From the NCBI GenBank assembly GCA_036525185.1, contig DATDAW010000036.1, forward strand, positions 8,512 through 72,511: a DNA stretch of 64,000 nt, read 5' to 3'. The notes under the pieces were generated by a model. That model ran no database searches. It was not told the origin of the DNA and saw only the letters and a list, made by a program, of their open reading frames with translations. Made by a program: the position numbers and the translations under genes. Each line of letters begins with the position of its first letter. Position 1 is the first letter of the stretch. The stretch comes from DATDAW01 sp036525185 (lineage in GTDB: Bacteria > Verrucomicrobiota > Verrucomicrobiia > Chthoniobacterales > DASVRZ01). Below are positions 35,447-43,454 of this stretch, piece after piece.

Positions 35447-36622
35447 ATGACTGCTTCGACCTCCTCTTCCGCGCCGTCTGTCCCCACGCGTCCCGGCTTT
35501 CCAGCGTTTGATCTCGTGCGCCTCCTCCATACCGTCTTTCATCCGGCAGGAGGCGAAAACTACGCCATTCTGATCGATCTCGATGATCCGGCCGAGGTCA
35601 AAAATTTCGCGTTTCTGAATAACCCTGCGCTGACGATTCAACGCAAGGCGCACGACGTGTTCTACCAGCCATTGCTCAACGGCCCGGGTGCCGAGTTGGG
35701 AGTGGGCGCAGTGGATTTTTTTGCTTACAAGATTACCGGCGGCAGCAATCTCGATCTCCCGGGCGAAGCGTTTACTCCGGCCGGAAAAAAATTCAGCTTC
35801 GAGAAGGATGTTTATCCCAACTACAGCATCGTGCTGTGCATCTCGACCTATTCAGCCACAGCGCCGCTGACGGCTTTCGCGAAAAAATACGGTTTTCGCG
35901 GCGCGACCCTGCATGGTGTCAACGACATCATTCTCAGTTCCGGCCTGGCTGTAGACTACGAGGAAGTGAGCCGGAATGCGGAAAAGCTTCGTTTGGGGAT
36001 GACCCATGCGGATTGGGTGGAAATTGATTACGCGCTCGATGATTCCCGCTACACGCTGAAGTTGATCTTGGACGGCCAGGAGGCGCAAAAGAGTCACGGC
36101 CTTTGTCGGGGCGGTCCGGACATCGCAAATCTTCCGGCGGGCGAGATTTACTACGTTCCAGCCGGGGCGGAAGGGGAGTTTCCGATGAAATATGAGGATG
36201 GAACCCTGGGGATCATGACCGTGACGGGTGGTCGCGTCGTGAAGGCACGGTTGGTTCGGGGAACTCAAGCGACGATTGACGCGCACAATGCGAAGCTGGC
36301 AGAAGACCCCGTGACGGGTGAATTGGGGGAACTGGGCTTCGGGACGCAGGTCCTGCCCGTTTCGGGACGCGACATTCAGGACGAAAAAATTCTCGGGACG
36401 CTCCACGTCGCCACGGGTCGGAGCGATCACCTGGGCGGGAAGCTGACCCCGGATCGGTTTGCGAAAAAGGAACACGCGACCCACGACGACATTCTCTTTG
36501 CCCCGGAAAAAACACCGGAAATTGGCGTGCCGCAGGTTCGGATGAACCGGAACGGAGAAACGGTAGTGTTGATCGAAAACTTTCAGCCGGCCTCGTACAT
36601 GAAAGCATTGCTGGAGAGTTAG
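35447..36622 (+). CDS. M29-like aminopeptidase (thermophilic metalloprotease family)
   Basis: 391 residues. The block NLPAGEIYYVPAGAEGEFP with its metal-ligand-type Glu, then GFGTQVLPVSGRDIQDEKILGT and LHVATGRSDHLGG, resembles the metal-binding C-terminal half of M29 leucyl aminopeptidases (aminopeptidase T). The N-terminal half (NYAILIDLDDPAEVKNFAFL) is diverged. Some ligand histidines of characterised M29 enzymes could not be placed with certainty, so activity is unproven. Divergent from aroC. Its last codons are copied in the tandem duplication that follows. Confidence 0.6.
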   Translation: MTASTSSSAPSVPTRPGFPAFDLVRLLHTVFHPAGGENYAILIDLDDPAEVKNFAFLNNPALTIQRKAHDVFYQPLLNGPGAELGVGAVDFFAYKITGGSNLDLPGEAFTPAGKKFSFEKDVYPNYSIVLCISTYSATAPLTAFAKKYGFRGATLHGVNDIILSSGLAVDYEEVSRNAEKLRLGMTHADWVEIDYALDDSRYTLKLILDGQEAQKSHGLCRGGPDIANLPAGEIYYVPAGAEGEFPMKYEDGTLGIMTVTGGRVVKARLVRGTQATIDAHNAKLAEDPVTGELGELGFGTQVLPVSGRDIQDEKILGTLHVATGRSDHLGGKLTPDRFAKKEHATHDDILFAPEKTPEIGVPQVRMNRNGETVVLIENFQPASYMKALLES

Positions 36623-36660
36623 ACGAAAACTTGAGTCCTGGTCTTTAACAACTTTAATCC

Positions 36661-36744
36661 TACTCTTTAACTTTAACTTACTCTTCGTTTCGAGCGTATC
36701 GCCGCAACACGCGGAGTAAGTTTAAGTTAAAGAGCAGGTGCAAG
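36661..36744. repeat. TTTAACT-word hairpin, copy 1
   Basis: Arms at about 36663-36687 and 36710-36734 pair with a few mismatches over roughly 25 bases; the loop holds CGAGCGTATCGCCGC. It lies between the M29-like gene and the methyltransferase. Confidence 0.7.
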
Positions 36745-36820
36745 AATGTGAAGGAAGGCATTGGCTGTGAACCCCTACGAAACCGACAAGCTTCTGGAGA
36801 GTTAGACGAAAACTTTAATC

Positions 36821-36900
36821 CTACTCTTTAACTTTCTCTGCGTTTCGAGCGTATCGCAGCAACACGCAGAGTAAGTTAAAGTTAAAGAGAAGGTGCAAGA
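36821..36900. repeat. TTTAACT-word hairpin, copy 2
   Basis: Copy inside the second duplication unit. Its left arm has lost six bases relative to copy 1 (CTTTAACTTTCTCTGCG) while the right arm is intact. It is 22-101 bases before the methyltransferase start and could affect its mRNA leader. Confidence 0.7.
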
Positions 36901-36921
36901 GTGTAAAAGAAGGCATTGACC

Positions 36922-37677
36922 GTGAACCCCTACGAAAGCGACAAGCTCTTTTCCGAGTATCTCCTCTTTCACTACGGCTCGCCGGAGCAGATCGTGCCGG
37001 CGGGTTTCCCGGAGATGGTTCAGTTTGCCGGTTTTCCGGTCCGCTGTGTGACCGAGACCCTTCAGAGCGACCTCGTGCCTGCAAACGCGCGCGCACTTGA
37101 CATCGGGTGCGCGGTCGGACGATCGAGCTTTGAGCTCGCGCGATATTGTTCCGAAGTCATTGGCGTGGATGTTTCCCAAAAGTTCATTGCGGCCGCGCAA
37201 TCCGTTCGGGAAACAGGCTATGCGCAATTCGATCGGATTGAGGAAGGGCGACTGGCGACGCGATTGCAGAATTTTTTGCCAGCGGACATCCGGCGTCATC
37301 GCGTCCGCTTTTTGCACGGGGACGCACAGTGTCTTTCGCCGGATCTGGGTGTTTTTGACGTTGTGCTAGCGGCAAATCTGATCGATCGCCTGCGCGAGCC
37401 ACTCAAGTTTCTCCGTCAATTGCCGGATTTAATAAAGCCGGGCGGCCAGTTGATTCTCACATCGCCCTACACATGGCTGGAAGAATTTACCCCTGCGTCG
37501 AATTGGCTCGGCGGTTTTGAGCAGAATGAGCGCCGGCTCACGACGCATGAACGTCTGGAGACCGAACTGTCCGATTTTATACTACTTAGCCGCAAGGACT
37601 TACCTTTTCTGATTCGCGAGCACGCCCGGAAATATCAGTGGAGCATCGCCGAGGCAACGGCATGGTTGCGACGGTAG
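36922..37677 (+). CDS. stand-alone 4-mercaptohistidine N1-methyltransferase-like protein (OvoA C-terminal type)
   Basis: 251 residues from GTG 36922 (a TTG at 36916 is also possible; AGAAGG nine bases before GTG supports the choice). A class I SAM-methyltransferase: motif I LDIGCAVGRSSFELAR, then VIGVDVSQKFI and GQLILTSPYTWLEEFTP. The N-terminal NPYESDKLFSEYLLFHYG and FPVRCVTET match the methyltransferase half of ovothiol synthase OvoA. By family it would methylate the imidazole of 5-thiohistidine (4-mercaptohistidine). The sulfoxide-synthase half is absent here and no partner is adjacent. Confidence 0.8.
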   Translation: MNPYESDKLFSEYLLFHYGSPEQIVPAGFPEMVQFAGFPVRCVTETLQSDLVPANARALDIGCAVGRSSFELARYCSEVIGVDVSQKFIAAAQSVRETGYAQFDRIEEGRLATRLQNFLPADIRRHRVRFLHGDAQCLSPDLGVFDVVLAANLIDRLREPLKFLRQLPDLIKPGGQLILTSPYTWLEEFTPASNWLGGFEQNERRLTTHERLETELSDFILLSRKDLPFLIREHARKYQWSIAEATAWLRR

Positions 37678-37734
37678 AAATCTCCACGCGCCCGCATGAA
37701 GAAATTGCAGGAGCCTTAGACCAAAACTTGAGTC

Positions 37735-37820
37735 CTACTCTTTAACTTTAACTTACTCTGCGTTTCGAGAGTATCGCCGCAACACCGCAGAGTAAGTTAA
37801 AGTTAAAGAGCAGGTGCAAG
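37735..37820. repeat. TTTAACT-word hairpin, copy 3
   Basis: The best copy: 25-base perfect arms at 37738-37762 and 37786-37810 with a 23-base loop. It lies after the methyltransferase and before the convergent carbonic anhydrase gene, and could terminate or stabilise transcripts. About 70 bases on each side hold no other feature. Confidence 0.85.
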
Positions 37821-37892
37821 CGTGCTCGCGAACTTTTGCCCAGAGTACCTCTTCGCTGGAAGATCGTCCCTGCTGGGAAATGACGAATGTCT

Positions 37893-38441
37893 CTATCTAC
37901 CGGCCGCTGGCTTGGCCGAGGAAGAGGAAAGGTAATGCCGCGAGAGGGCGACGTACTTGGTCGCCCAGTATTTGATGTCGTCCTGCTCGGACTCAGTAAG
38001 GGTCTTGACCACTTTGGCTGGTGAACCGAGCACCAGCGAACCGGGCGGAATGATGGTCTTACCCGTAACCAGAGCATGCGCGCCGACAATGGAACGCTTC
38101 CCGATGACGGCCCCGTCAAGAACGGTCGCACGCATGCCGATGAGCACTTCGTCCTCGACCGTGCATGCGTGCAGGATGGCCGCATGTCCGAGGGTCACGT
38201 CCTCACCGATGACACATGGGAAATCGTCGGCTACGTGCAAAATACAGCCGTCCTGGACATTCGATCCGCGTCCGATGGAGATTCGATTGATATCTCCGCG
38301 CAGGACGGCGGCGAACCACACACTGGCTTCCTCTGCGATATCGACGGCGCCGAGGATGGTCGCGTTTTGAGCAATGAACGCGGATTTGGCAATGCGCGGG
38401 CTGGAGCCGAGATAAGTTTGAATACGGGTTTCGAGGTCCAT
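37893..38441 (-). CDS. gamma-carbonic anhydrase family protein (left-handed beta-helix)
   Basis: 182 residues with hexapeptide-repeat turns (for example SVWFAAVLRGDINRISIGRGSNVQDGCI). The three zinc histidines are placed as in gamma-class enzymes: LHVAD, then LGHAAILHAC. A trimer is expected. The family covers carbonic anhydrases and acyl-transfer relatives (YrdA, PaaY); catalytic activity cannot be judged from sequence alone. Divergent from the HAD gene, the 58-base gap being a TTTCGAT-word repeat. Confidence 0.85.
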   Translation of the reverse strand: MDLETRIQTYLGSSPRIAKSAFIAQNATILGAVDIAEEASVWFAAVLRGDINRISIGRGSNVQDGCILHVADDFPCVIGEDVTLGHAAILHACTVEDEVLIGMRATVLDGAVIGKRSIVGAHALVTGKTIIPPGSLVLGSPAKVVKTLTESEQDDIKYWATKYVALSRHYLSSSSAKPAAGR

Positions 38442-38445
38442 TTGG

Positions 38446-38541
38446 GAATTTTCGATTTTCGATCGGGATTTTCGATCTTATGGGTTTGTCGGCTTCAACA
38501 TGGAATCGAAAATCGTGAATCCAAAACCGAAAATCGCGTTG
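38446..38541. repeat. TTTCGAT-word element spanning the HAD gene start
   Basis: Left words TTTTCGATTTTCGATC and ATTTTCGATC (38451-38480) are mirrored by GAATCGAAAATCG and CCGAAAATCG (38503-38537). The right arm lies inside the HAD coding region and encodes its first residues (ESKIVNPKPKIAL). Confidence 0.65.
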
Positions 38542-39192
38542 GGAATTAAAGGCATTTCAATCGATGCCGGCGGGACATTGATTCAGCTGAAACGTCCGGT
38601 CGGCGAAGTCTACGCCGAAGTGGCTGGAGAGCAGGGGATTGCGTTGGATCCGCAGGCAGCGACCGCGGCGTTCCGGCATATCTGGAAATTGTTGCCCGAG
38701 CGTTCGGACGGGGAACGTCCTGATGATGACGCCGGTTTCTGGGCCGATATTGTCCGTGAAGTCTTGCGCCGAAACGGAGTCCGTTTGAGTTCTGCGGATT
38801 TTGACCGGTTTTTTGCAGCCGCGTACGAGCGATATCGTGGCGCGAAGGAATGGGCACTGTATCCCGAGGTGCTCGAAGTGGTGAGCGAATTGTCGAAGCG
38901 CTTTCCGATCGCCGTCACGTCCAACTACGATTTGCGCCTCGTTTCGACGCTGGAAGAGCTCGGTGTCTCCGGATACTTCCGAAAAATCATCGTGAGCAGC
39001 GTGGTCGGCGCCGACAAGCCTTCTCCCCGTATTTTCAAGGCTGCAACAGAAGCGCTGGAGCTGGCGCCTGAAGAAGTCCTGCACGTCGGCGATGAGGAGC
39101 AGGCTGATTTTCATGGGGCCCGAAATGCAGGGTTGAACGCCTGGCTCGTGAAGCGTCCTGAAGCAGACTTACGCGAATTGTTGGCAGGATGA
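38500..39192 (+). CDS. HAD-superfamily hydrolase
   Basis: 230 residues. Motif I is SIDAGGTLIQL (DxGGT, as in HDHD3-like members, instead of DxDGT), motif II VTSNYD, motif III Lys in GADKPSPRIF and motif IV HVGDEEQADFHGARNAG. The cap region is alpha-helical. It should hydrolyse a small phosphorylated metabolite. The start ATG 38500 lies in a repeat arm, so the first 13 or so residues are probably a late addition; the conserved fold starts at about residue 17. Confidence 0.85.
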   Translation: MESKIVNPKPKIALGIKGISIDAGGTLIQLKRPVGEVYAEVAGEQGIALDPQAATAAFRHIWKLLPERSDGERPDDDAGFWADIVREVLRRNGVRLSSADFDRFFAAAYERYRGAKEWALYPEVLEVVSELSKRFPIAVTSNYDLRLVSTLEELGVSGYFRKIIVSSVVGADKPSPRIFKAATEALELAPEEVLHVGDEEQADFHGARNAGLNAWLVKRPEADLRELLAG

Positions 39193-39235
39193 CACTTGCC
39201 AGCTGGTAGGCCAGTCGTGTATCTCGAACGGCTGC

Positions 39236-40279
39236 ATGTCTCTCCGTAAAACGGTTGTGATTTTCGCTCTGGTCTGGTTGGCCGGCATTTCGTTTTTGCA
39301 CAGTTCGCTGAACCTTGGCCTTTTCGACAAAAAAGAGCGAGGCGATCGCGTCGCGTACAAGCTCGGATTTCTGCCTGTCACCTGCCATCTGACGTGCCCA
39401 GTGACCCATTTCATCAACAAGAACATGACGGGCGAAGGCATGTTCGAACCGCTCCGATTTTCGAGTTGGCCGGAATTGAAGGAAGCCTTTCTTGCGGGTC
39501 AGACGTCGGCAACGTTCATCCTGGCGCCGATGGCAATCGCTTTGCGCGAACAGGGTGTTCCGCTGAAAATCGTCTATCTCGGCCATCGTGACGGCACGGC
39601 CGTCGTCGTGCATAAGGATTCCGGCATTTTTTCCATGCCAGACTTGCGGGGAAAGCGCATTGCGGTGCCCAACCGTTACTCCAATCAGCGTCTGCTGTTT
39701 TTTCGCGCCCTCAAACAGGCCGGCATGACCATCAAGGACATCACGTTGCTCGAAATGCCACCTCCGGACATGCCCGCTGCGCTTTATGCAAAAGCCGTCG
39801 ACGCGATTTGCAGTGGCGAACCGTTCATGGGTCAGGCTGAATTGGATGGTTACGGACGCGTACTCTGGCAGACAAAGGATGTCTGGCCGAATTTCATTTC
39901 CTGTGTGCTGGCCGTGCACGAAAAAATGATCACAGAGCATCCCGATGCCGTGCAGGAGCTCGTAAATGGCATCGCCAAAAGCGGAAAATGGCTTGATCAA
40001 AATATGGATCACCGGATGGAAGCGGCCGAGTTCGTGAGCAGGAATTACTACAACCAGAACTCACGCCTGCTGCGCTTCGTCCTGAGCAAGCCGCCGGACC
40101 GGGTGAAATACACCAAGTTGCTGCCGCTGAAACCTGACTTTGAGGAGATTGAAGCGCTCGGAAAAGAGTCAGGCATTCTCCAAGGAACAGCCCATTTTGA
40201 GGACTACGTGGAGGACCGGTTTGCCGAGAAAGCGGCGGCTTTGCACGCTTACGCGTGGGAGGCTCCCAAGGAAAAATGA
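39236..40279 (+). CDS. ABC importer substrate-binding protein, NitT/TauT type
   Basis: 347 residues, N-terminal signal or anchor helix (TVVIFALVWLAGISFLHSSL), then a periplasmic-binding fold. KLGFLPVTCHLTCPVTHFI, the FILAPMAIALREQG block and DLRGKRIAVPNRYSN resemble the nitrate/bicarbonate/taurine (NrtA/CmpA/SsuA) branch. The ligand is unknown: no nitrate, sulfonate or thiamine genes are nearby. The stop overlaps the permease start (ATGA). First gene of a three-gene importer operon. Confidence 0.85.
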   Translation: MSLRKTVVIFALVWLAGISFLHSSLNLGLFDKKERGDRVAYKLGFLPVTCHLTCPVTHFINKNMTGEGMFEPLRFSSWPELKEAFLAGQTSATFILAPMAIALREQGVPLKIVYLGHRDGTAVVVHKDSGIFSMPDLRGKRIAVPNRYSNQRLLFFRALKQAGMTIKDITLLEMPPPDMPAALYAKAVDAICSGEPFMGQAELDGYGRVLWQTKDVWPNFISCVLAVHEKMITEHPDAVQELVNGIAKSGKWLDQNMDHRMEAAEFVSRNYYNQNSRLLRFVLSKPPDRVKYTKLLPLKPDFEEIEALGKESGILQGTAHFEDYVEDRFAEKAAALHAYAWEAPKEK

Positions 40280-41055
40280 AGAATGGCGGTTCGGGAAAAT
40301 GGCAGGCAATCCTCCTGCCGCTCATCGTTGCAGCCGTTTTATTGCTGGCTTGGGATGCCGCGGTGCGAGTGAGCAAAAGCGATTTGTTCCCGCGACCTGT
40401 CGACGTGCTCAAAGGCATCATCGAGCTGGCCCAGTCCGGCCTGCTTTTAAAGTACATCAGCGCGTCGCTCTTTCGCGTTTCGTGGGGCTTCGGCCTTGCT
40501 GTGCTTGTGGGTATTCCAGCGGGGCTGGCGCTGGGGTGGTATCCGCGGGCCTTTCAGGCGTTTAATCCGGTGATCCAGGTTTTCCGGCCGATTTCGCCAA
40601 TTGCCTGGATTCCCATTGCCATCGTGTGGTTTGGCGTAACGGATGCCTCGCCGGTTTTCCTCATCTTTTTGGCGAGCGTGTTTCCGATCACCGTTTCGGC
40701 AATTTCAGCGGTCCAGAACATGCAGCCCGTTTATCTGCGGGCCGCGCAGAATTTCGGCCTCAGTCAGAGCGAACTCTTTCGGCTAGTTATTTTTCGGGCG
40801 TCGTTGCCGCAAATCATCACCGGCATTCGGATCGCGCTGGGCGTCGCATGGCTTGTTGTCGTTGCCGCGGAGATGATCGCCGTGAACTCTGGTCTGGGCT
40901 ACCTCATCATCGACGCACGAAATGCCGGCAAACGCTACGACCTCGTCGTTGCCGGAATGGTGATGATCGGTCTCATCGGCCTGGGCCTGGATCTGCTCGT
41001 GCGCCAGTTAGAAAACTTCGACGAAGTCCGCTGGGGATATGCCAGCAAGCAATGA
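40276..41055 (+). CDS. ABC importer permease, NitT/TauT type
   Basis: 259 residues with about six helices. The EAA-type cytoplasmic loop that contacts the ATPase is QNFGLSQSELFRLVIFRASLPQIITGIRIALGVAW, as in SsuC/TauC/NrtB. ATG 40276 overlaps the binding-protein stop; an earlier GTG (40255) would overlap more. It forms the channel of the importer. GCTCAACTG-type dyads were not seen in the 94 bases to the ATPase gene apart from CCCGCTGAGCGGG near 41059. Confidence 0.88.
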   Translation: MKNGGSGKWQAILLPLIVAAVLLLAWDAAVRVSKSDLFPRPVDVLKGIIELAQSGLLLKYISASLFRVSWGFGLAVLVGIPAGLALGWYPRAFQAFNPVIQVFRPISPIAWIPIAIVWFGVTDASPVFLIFLASVFPITVSAISAVQNMQPVYLRAAQNFGLSQSELFRLVIFRASLPQIITGIRIALGVAWLVVVAAEMIAVNSGLGYLIIDARNAGKRYDLVVAGMVMIGLIGLGLDLLVRQLENFDEVRWGYASKQ

Positions 41056-41149
41056 TCCCGCTGAGCGGGGACGAATTTCGGATGCAGCGCGTTACTTTTT
41101 CCAAAAACAACCACTAACTTTCCTCCTTCGTCCTTCGTCACTTCCTGCC

Positions 41150-41926
41150 ATGTCCGCCATATCCGTCCGCAATCTCTGGATGACCTTCCCCGCTAAAAAA
41201 CGTGGGGCTGATCCCATCTACGTGCTTGAAAACGTCAACGCCGAAATCGAGAAGGGCGAATTCGTTTGCATTGTGGGTCCGAGCGGTTGCGGCAAATCGA
41301 CATTGCTAAACGTGATTGGAGGATTCCTTACGGCGACTTCCGGCCAAGCGTTGGTTGAAGGCGCGCCGGTCAAAGGACCCGATCCGCGTCGCATTTTTGT
41401 CTTCCAGGAGAACGGCGTTTTCCCCTGGCTTACGGTTCGCGAAAACATTGGGTTCGGCCTGCGGCGACAGACGAACGTCGAGCGCGAGAGGATTGTTGCT
41501 CATTATGTCGAAATGGTCGGCCTTGCCGGTTTCGAAACGGCTTATCCGCGCGAACTCTCCGGCGGCATGCGGCAACGGGTCGAAATCGCACGCGCGTTGG
41601 CGGCGAATCCCGACATCATTTACATGGATGAACCCTTCGGTGCGCTGGATTTCATTACCCGATTGAAGATGCGCGCCGATCTGGTCCGCATTTGGAGTGC
41701 GGAGAAAAAGACCATTCTTTTTGTGACTCACGACATCGAGGAGGCCGTGCAAATGGCTGATCGCGTGTTCGTTATGAGCCGACGCCCCGCCACGGTGCAG
41801 GAAGTTGTTCCCATCGACCTCCCTCGTCCTCGCGACCTTGATTCACCGGATTACCTCGAGAAACGCGACCACATTTTTCGTGTTATGGGGATGAGTCTGC
41901 GAGTGGGGGAAACGCTGGCAGTCTAA
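41150..41926 (+). CDS. ABC importer ATP-binding protein, NitT/TauT type
   Basis: 258 residues. Walker A GPSGCGKSTLL, Q-loop FVFQENGVFPWL, signature ELSGGMRQRVEIARAL, Walker B IIYMDEPFGALD and H-loop VTHDIEEAVQMADRV are complete and of the SsuB/TauB/NrtD pattern. ATG 41150 chosen; the upstream open frame overlaps the permease gene out of phase with family length. It powers the importer encoded by the two preceding genes. Confidence 0.92.
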   Translation: MSAISVRNLWMTFPAKKRGADPIYVLENVNAEIEKGEFVCIVGPSGCGKSTLLNVIGGFLTATSGQALVEGAPVKGPDPRRIFVFQENGVFPWLTVRENIGFGLRRQTNVERERIVAHYVEMVGLAGFETAYPRELSGGMRQRVEIARALAANPDIIYMDEPFGALDFITRLKMRADLVRIWSAEKKTILFVTHDIEEAVQMADRVFVMSRRPATVQEVVPIDLPRPRDLDSPDYLEKRDHIFRVMGMSLRVGETLAV

Positions 41927-41933
41927 AGGATTC

Positions 41934-41963
41934 CAGGTTTCAGGTTTCAGGTTTCAGGTTTTG
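41934..41963. repeat. CAGGTTT tandem-word tract
   Basis: Four copies of CAGGTTT(C) lie end to end between two convergent genes; the tract also encodes the last residues of the minus-strand membrane protein. The same word occurs in cysD (11936-11950). Confidence 0.75.
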
Positions 41964-42335
41964 GACCTGCGGCTCCTGAACCCGTTTTACGACGAAAATG
42001 AACGCGCAAAATGCTGCGCACGATCCCAGTGCGAGCAGATTTTCCCTCCAGCTCGGCGGAAAAATCAGGAAAAATCCATGCCCCTTAATCAATGCGGCAA
42101 AGCTCGACACGCAGAACGGCATCAAAAAGAGGCGGAATATCTGCCAGCCCGATAATTTTGTGCCTCCATCGGACGTGCTGATGACCAGCGCTGCTCCGAT
42201 GATTCCTGAAATCCCCAGCGAACTAACCCACAGCCGCGGGCTCGGGTCAAAATAACGTGCGGCAAATGTCAGGTACCAGATCAGGTAGCACCAGAGAATC
42301 ATTCGTCCGGTGGAAAGTTGGGCGAGATATTTCAT
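41940..42335 (-). CDS. small membrane protein of unknown function
   Basis: 131 residues with four hydrophobic stretches (ILWCYLIWYLTFAARYF, LGISGIIGAALVIS, IFRLFLMPFCVSSFAALI, LLALGSCAAFCAFIFVV). Family not recognised. The C-terminal tail VQNLKPET is encoded by CCTGAAA words of the repeat at 41934-41963, so the original stop may have been displaced. ATG 42335 is preferred over 42359. Its job cannot be inferred from the neighbours (importer ATPase, P-loop kinase). Confidence 0.65.
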   Translation of the reverse strand: MKYLAQLSTGRMILWCYLIWYLTFAARYFDPSPRLWVSSLGISGIIGAALVISTSDGGTKLSGWQIFRLFLMPFCVSSFAALIKGHGFFLIFPPSWRENLLALGSCAAFCAFIFVVKRVQEPQVQNLKPET

Positions 42336-42380
42336 CGAATCCCTGGATTGAACCCTCACGCCCGGTCACCAACCGGCGTA

Positions 42381-43055
42381 TTACATGAAACCCGGCAATC
42401 GCCAATCAGCGAAAGACCGACTTTGCAGAACGACCTCCGCATTCAAGCGGTCATTGGCAGCGATGCGGGCTTCCGCATCCTCGCGGGTCCACCCCCAGGC
42501 AGCCATGTGGCGTTCGGCGAGGCGTTGCATGGCCAGTTCCAATGGGATATCCAGGAACCAGCGCTCATCGAATGCGGCCCTGACGGCATCCCAATGATCC
42601 GCGCGGTGCAGCACGTAAAGTCCTTCCACCATAACAAGCCGCGTGTCCGGGGCGACGGTAAACACATCCTCCTCTGGGTCGCGGACCTCGTGTTGAAAAT
42701 CCGGCCAGGAGACAGCCTCATGACCTGCCGCTTTGCGTAAAGCTTCGAGGCGCGCAGCCAATGCCTGAGGATCAAACGTCCACGGGGCGCCCCGCCGGGC
42801 AAAAGCTTCATCCGGGTTGGGAAGCTGTCGCAGTGCAGCGCGAGTGAGGTGAAAGCCATCCATGCCCAGAGCCACCATCGTGCCTGACCCCGCCAGTTTG
42901 TTTACTTCCTCGGCCAGCTTCGTCGCGAAAGTGCTCTTACCGGAGCCCGGCAGCCCGGCCAGGCCGATCAGGATGCGACGCGATTCGTTTGCGGTCAGAA
43001 GCGAAAGCAGGTGCTCGATGGGCCTTTCCAGAATCGGGGGGTCGATATCATCCAT
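42381..43055 (-). CDS. P-loop kinase of the uridine kinase/phosphoribulokinase type
   Basis: 224 residues. P-loop GLPGSGKSTFATKL, the substrate block ALGMDGFHLTRAALRQLPNPDEAFARRGAPWTFD with DGFH, Walker-B-like VMVEGLYVL and the RLAERH lid are those of the nucleoside/nucleotide kinase group that includes YggC, FrcK-like and pantothenate-kinase-like enzymes. A small-molecule kinase acting on a sugar, nucleoside or vitamin; substrate not determinable. It is divergent from nothing obvious: upstream lies the 242-base palindrome. Confidence 0.8.
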   Translation of the reverse strand: MDDIDPPILERPIEHLLSLLTANESRRILIGLAGLPGSGKSTFATKLAEEVNKLAGSGTMVALGMDGFHLTRAALRQLPNPDEAFARRGAPWTFDPQALAARLEALRKAAGHEAVSWPDFQHEVRDPEEDVFTVAPDTRLVMVEGLYVLHRADHWDAVRAAFDERWFLDIPLELAMQRLAERHMAAWGWTREDAEARIAANDRLNAEVVLQSRSFADWRLPGFM

Positions 43056-43181
43056 TGAGCAACCTCAGTAGTGCTCCGGAAACACGCTGCCAAGCGAAAA
43101 AATTGGTGCGAAGAAACGCTGTGCGGAGTTTGTGCTCTTTTTGATGATGTTGGACATCGCAAACAACCCTGCAGATACGCA

Positions 43182-43423
43182 CTCAGCGCAAAGCGCCATG
43201 GAGTGCTGCGCTACGGCGCAGCTTTCCTGGGAAGCGAGTCAGTCCGGACGATTCTTGCCAGGCTCCGTCTCATGCCCGTCACGCGCACAAAGCTGTGCGG
43301 TAGCAGAACCGCTTTGGCGCCGTGTGACGGGATTGAGACAAAGCCTTGGCCAACGTTTGTGGACTGGCGCGCTTCCCAGAAAAGCGGTGCTGCAGCACCG
43401 CACTCCACGGCGCTTCGCACTGG
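43182..43423. repeat. 242-base imperfect palindrome built of two hairpin modules
   Basis: The left arm (43182 to about 43300) and right arm (about 43303-43423) are inverted copies of each other along their length with scattered mismatches. The outer modules carry GCTGCGCTACGGCGCAGC (43205-43222) on the left and the perfect 18-base palindrome GCGGTGCTGCAGCACCGC (43384-43401) on the right. It separates the kinase gene from DUF5069, whose last residues run up to it. The 400-base gap holds no gene. No transposase is present, so it resembles a non-autonomous element or large structured RNA/DNA. Confidence 0.8.
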
Positions 43424-43454
43424 AAAACATCCCCCCACAGACGGCCTCCACGGC

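Larger units (their letters stand above)
36611..36948. repeat. partial tandem duplication joining one gene end to the next gene start
   Basis: Copy 1 (36611-36793) starts in the last codons of the M29-like gene (CTGGAGAGTTAGACG) and ends after the first codons of a methyltransferase-like start (GTGAACCCC, 36767). Copy 2 (36794-36948) repeats the unit minus 28 bases and leads into the intact methyltransferase gene. The junction falls between AAGCTT (36788-36793) and CTGGAGAG (36794). The first copy leaves a 12-codon ORF encoding VNPYETDKLLES. Confidence 0.85.

Noticed and set aside
39236..41926. Nitrate or taurine importer assignment
   Set aside because: The proteins fit the wider NitT/TauT family only; no nitrate, sulfonate or thiamine genes support a specific ligand.
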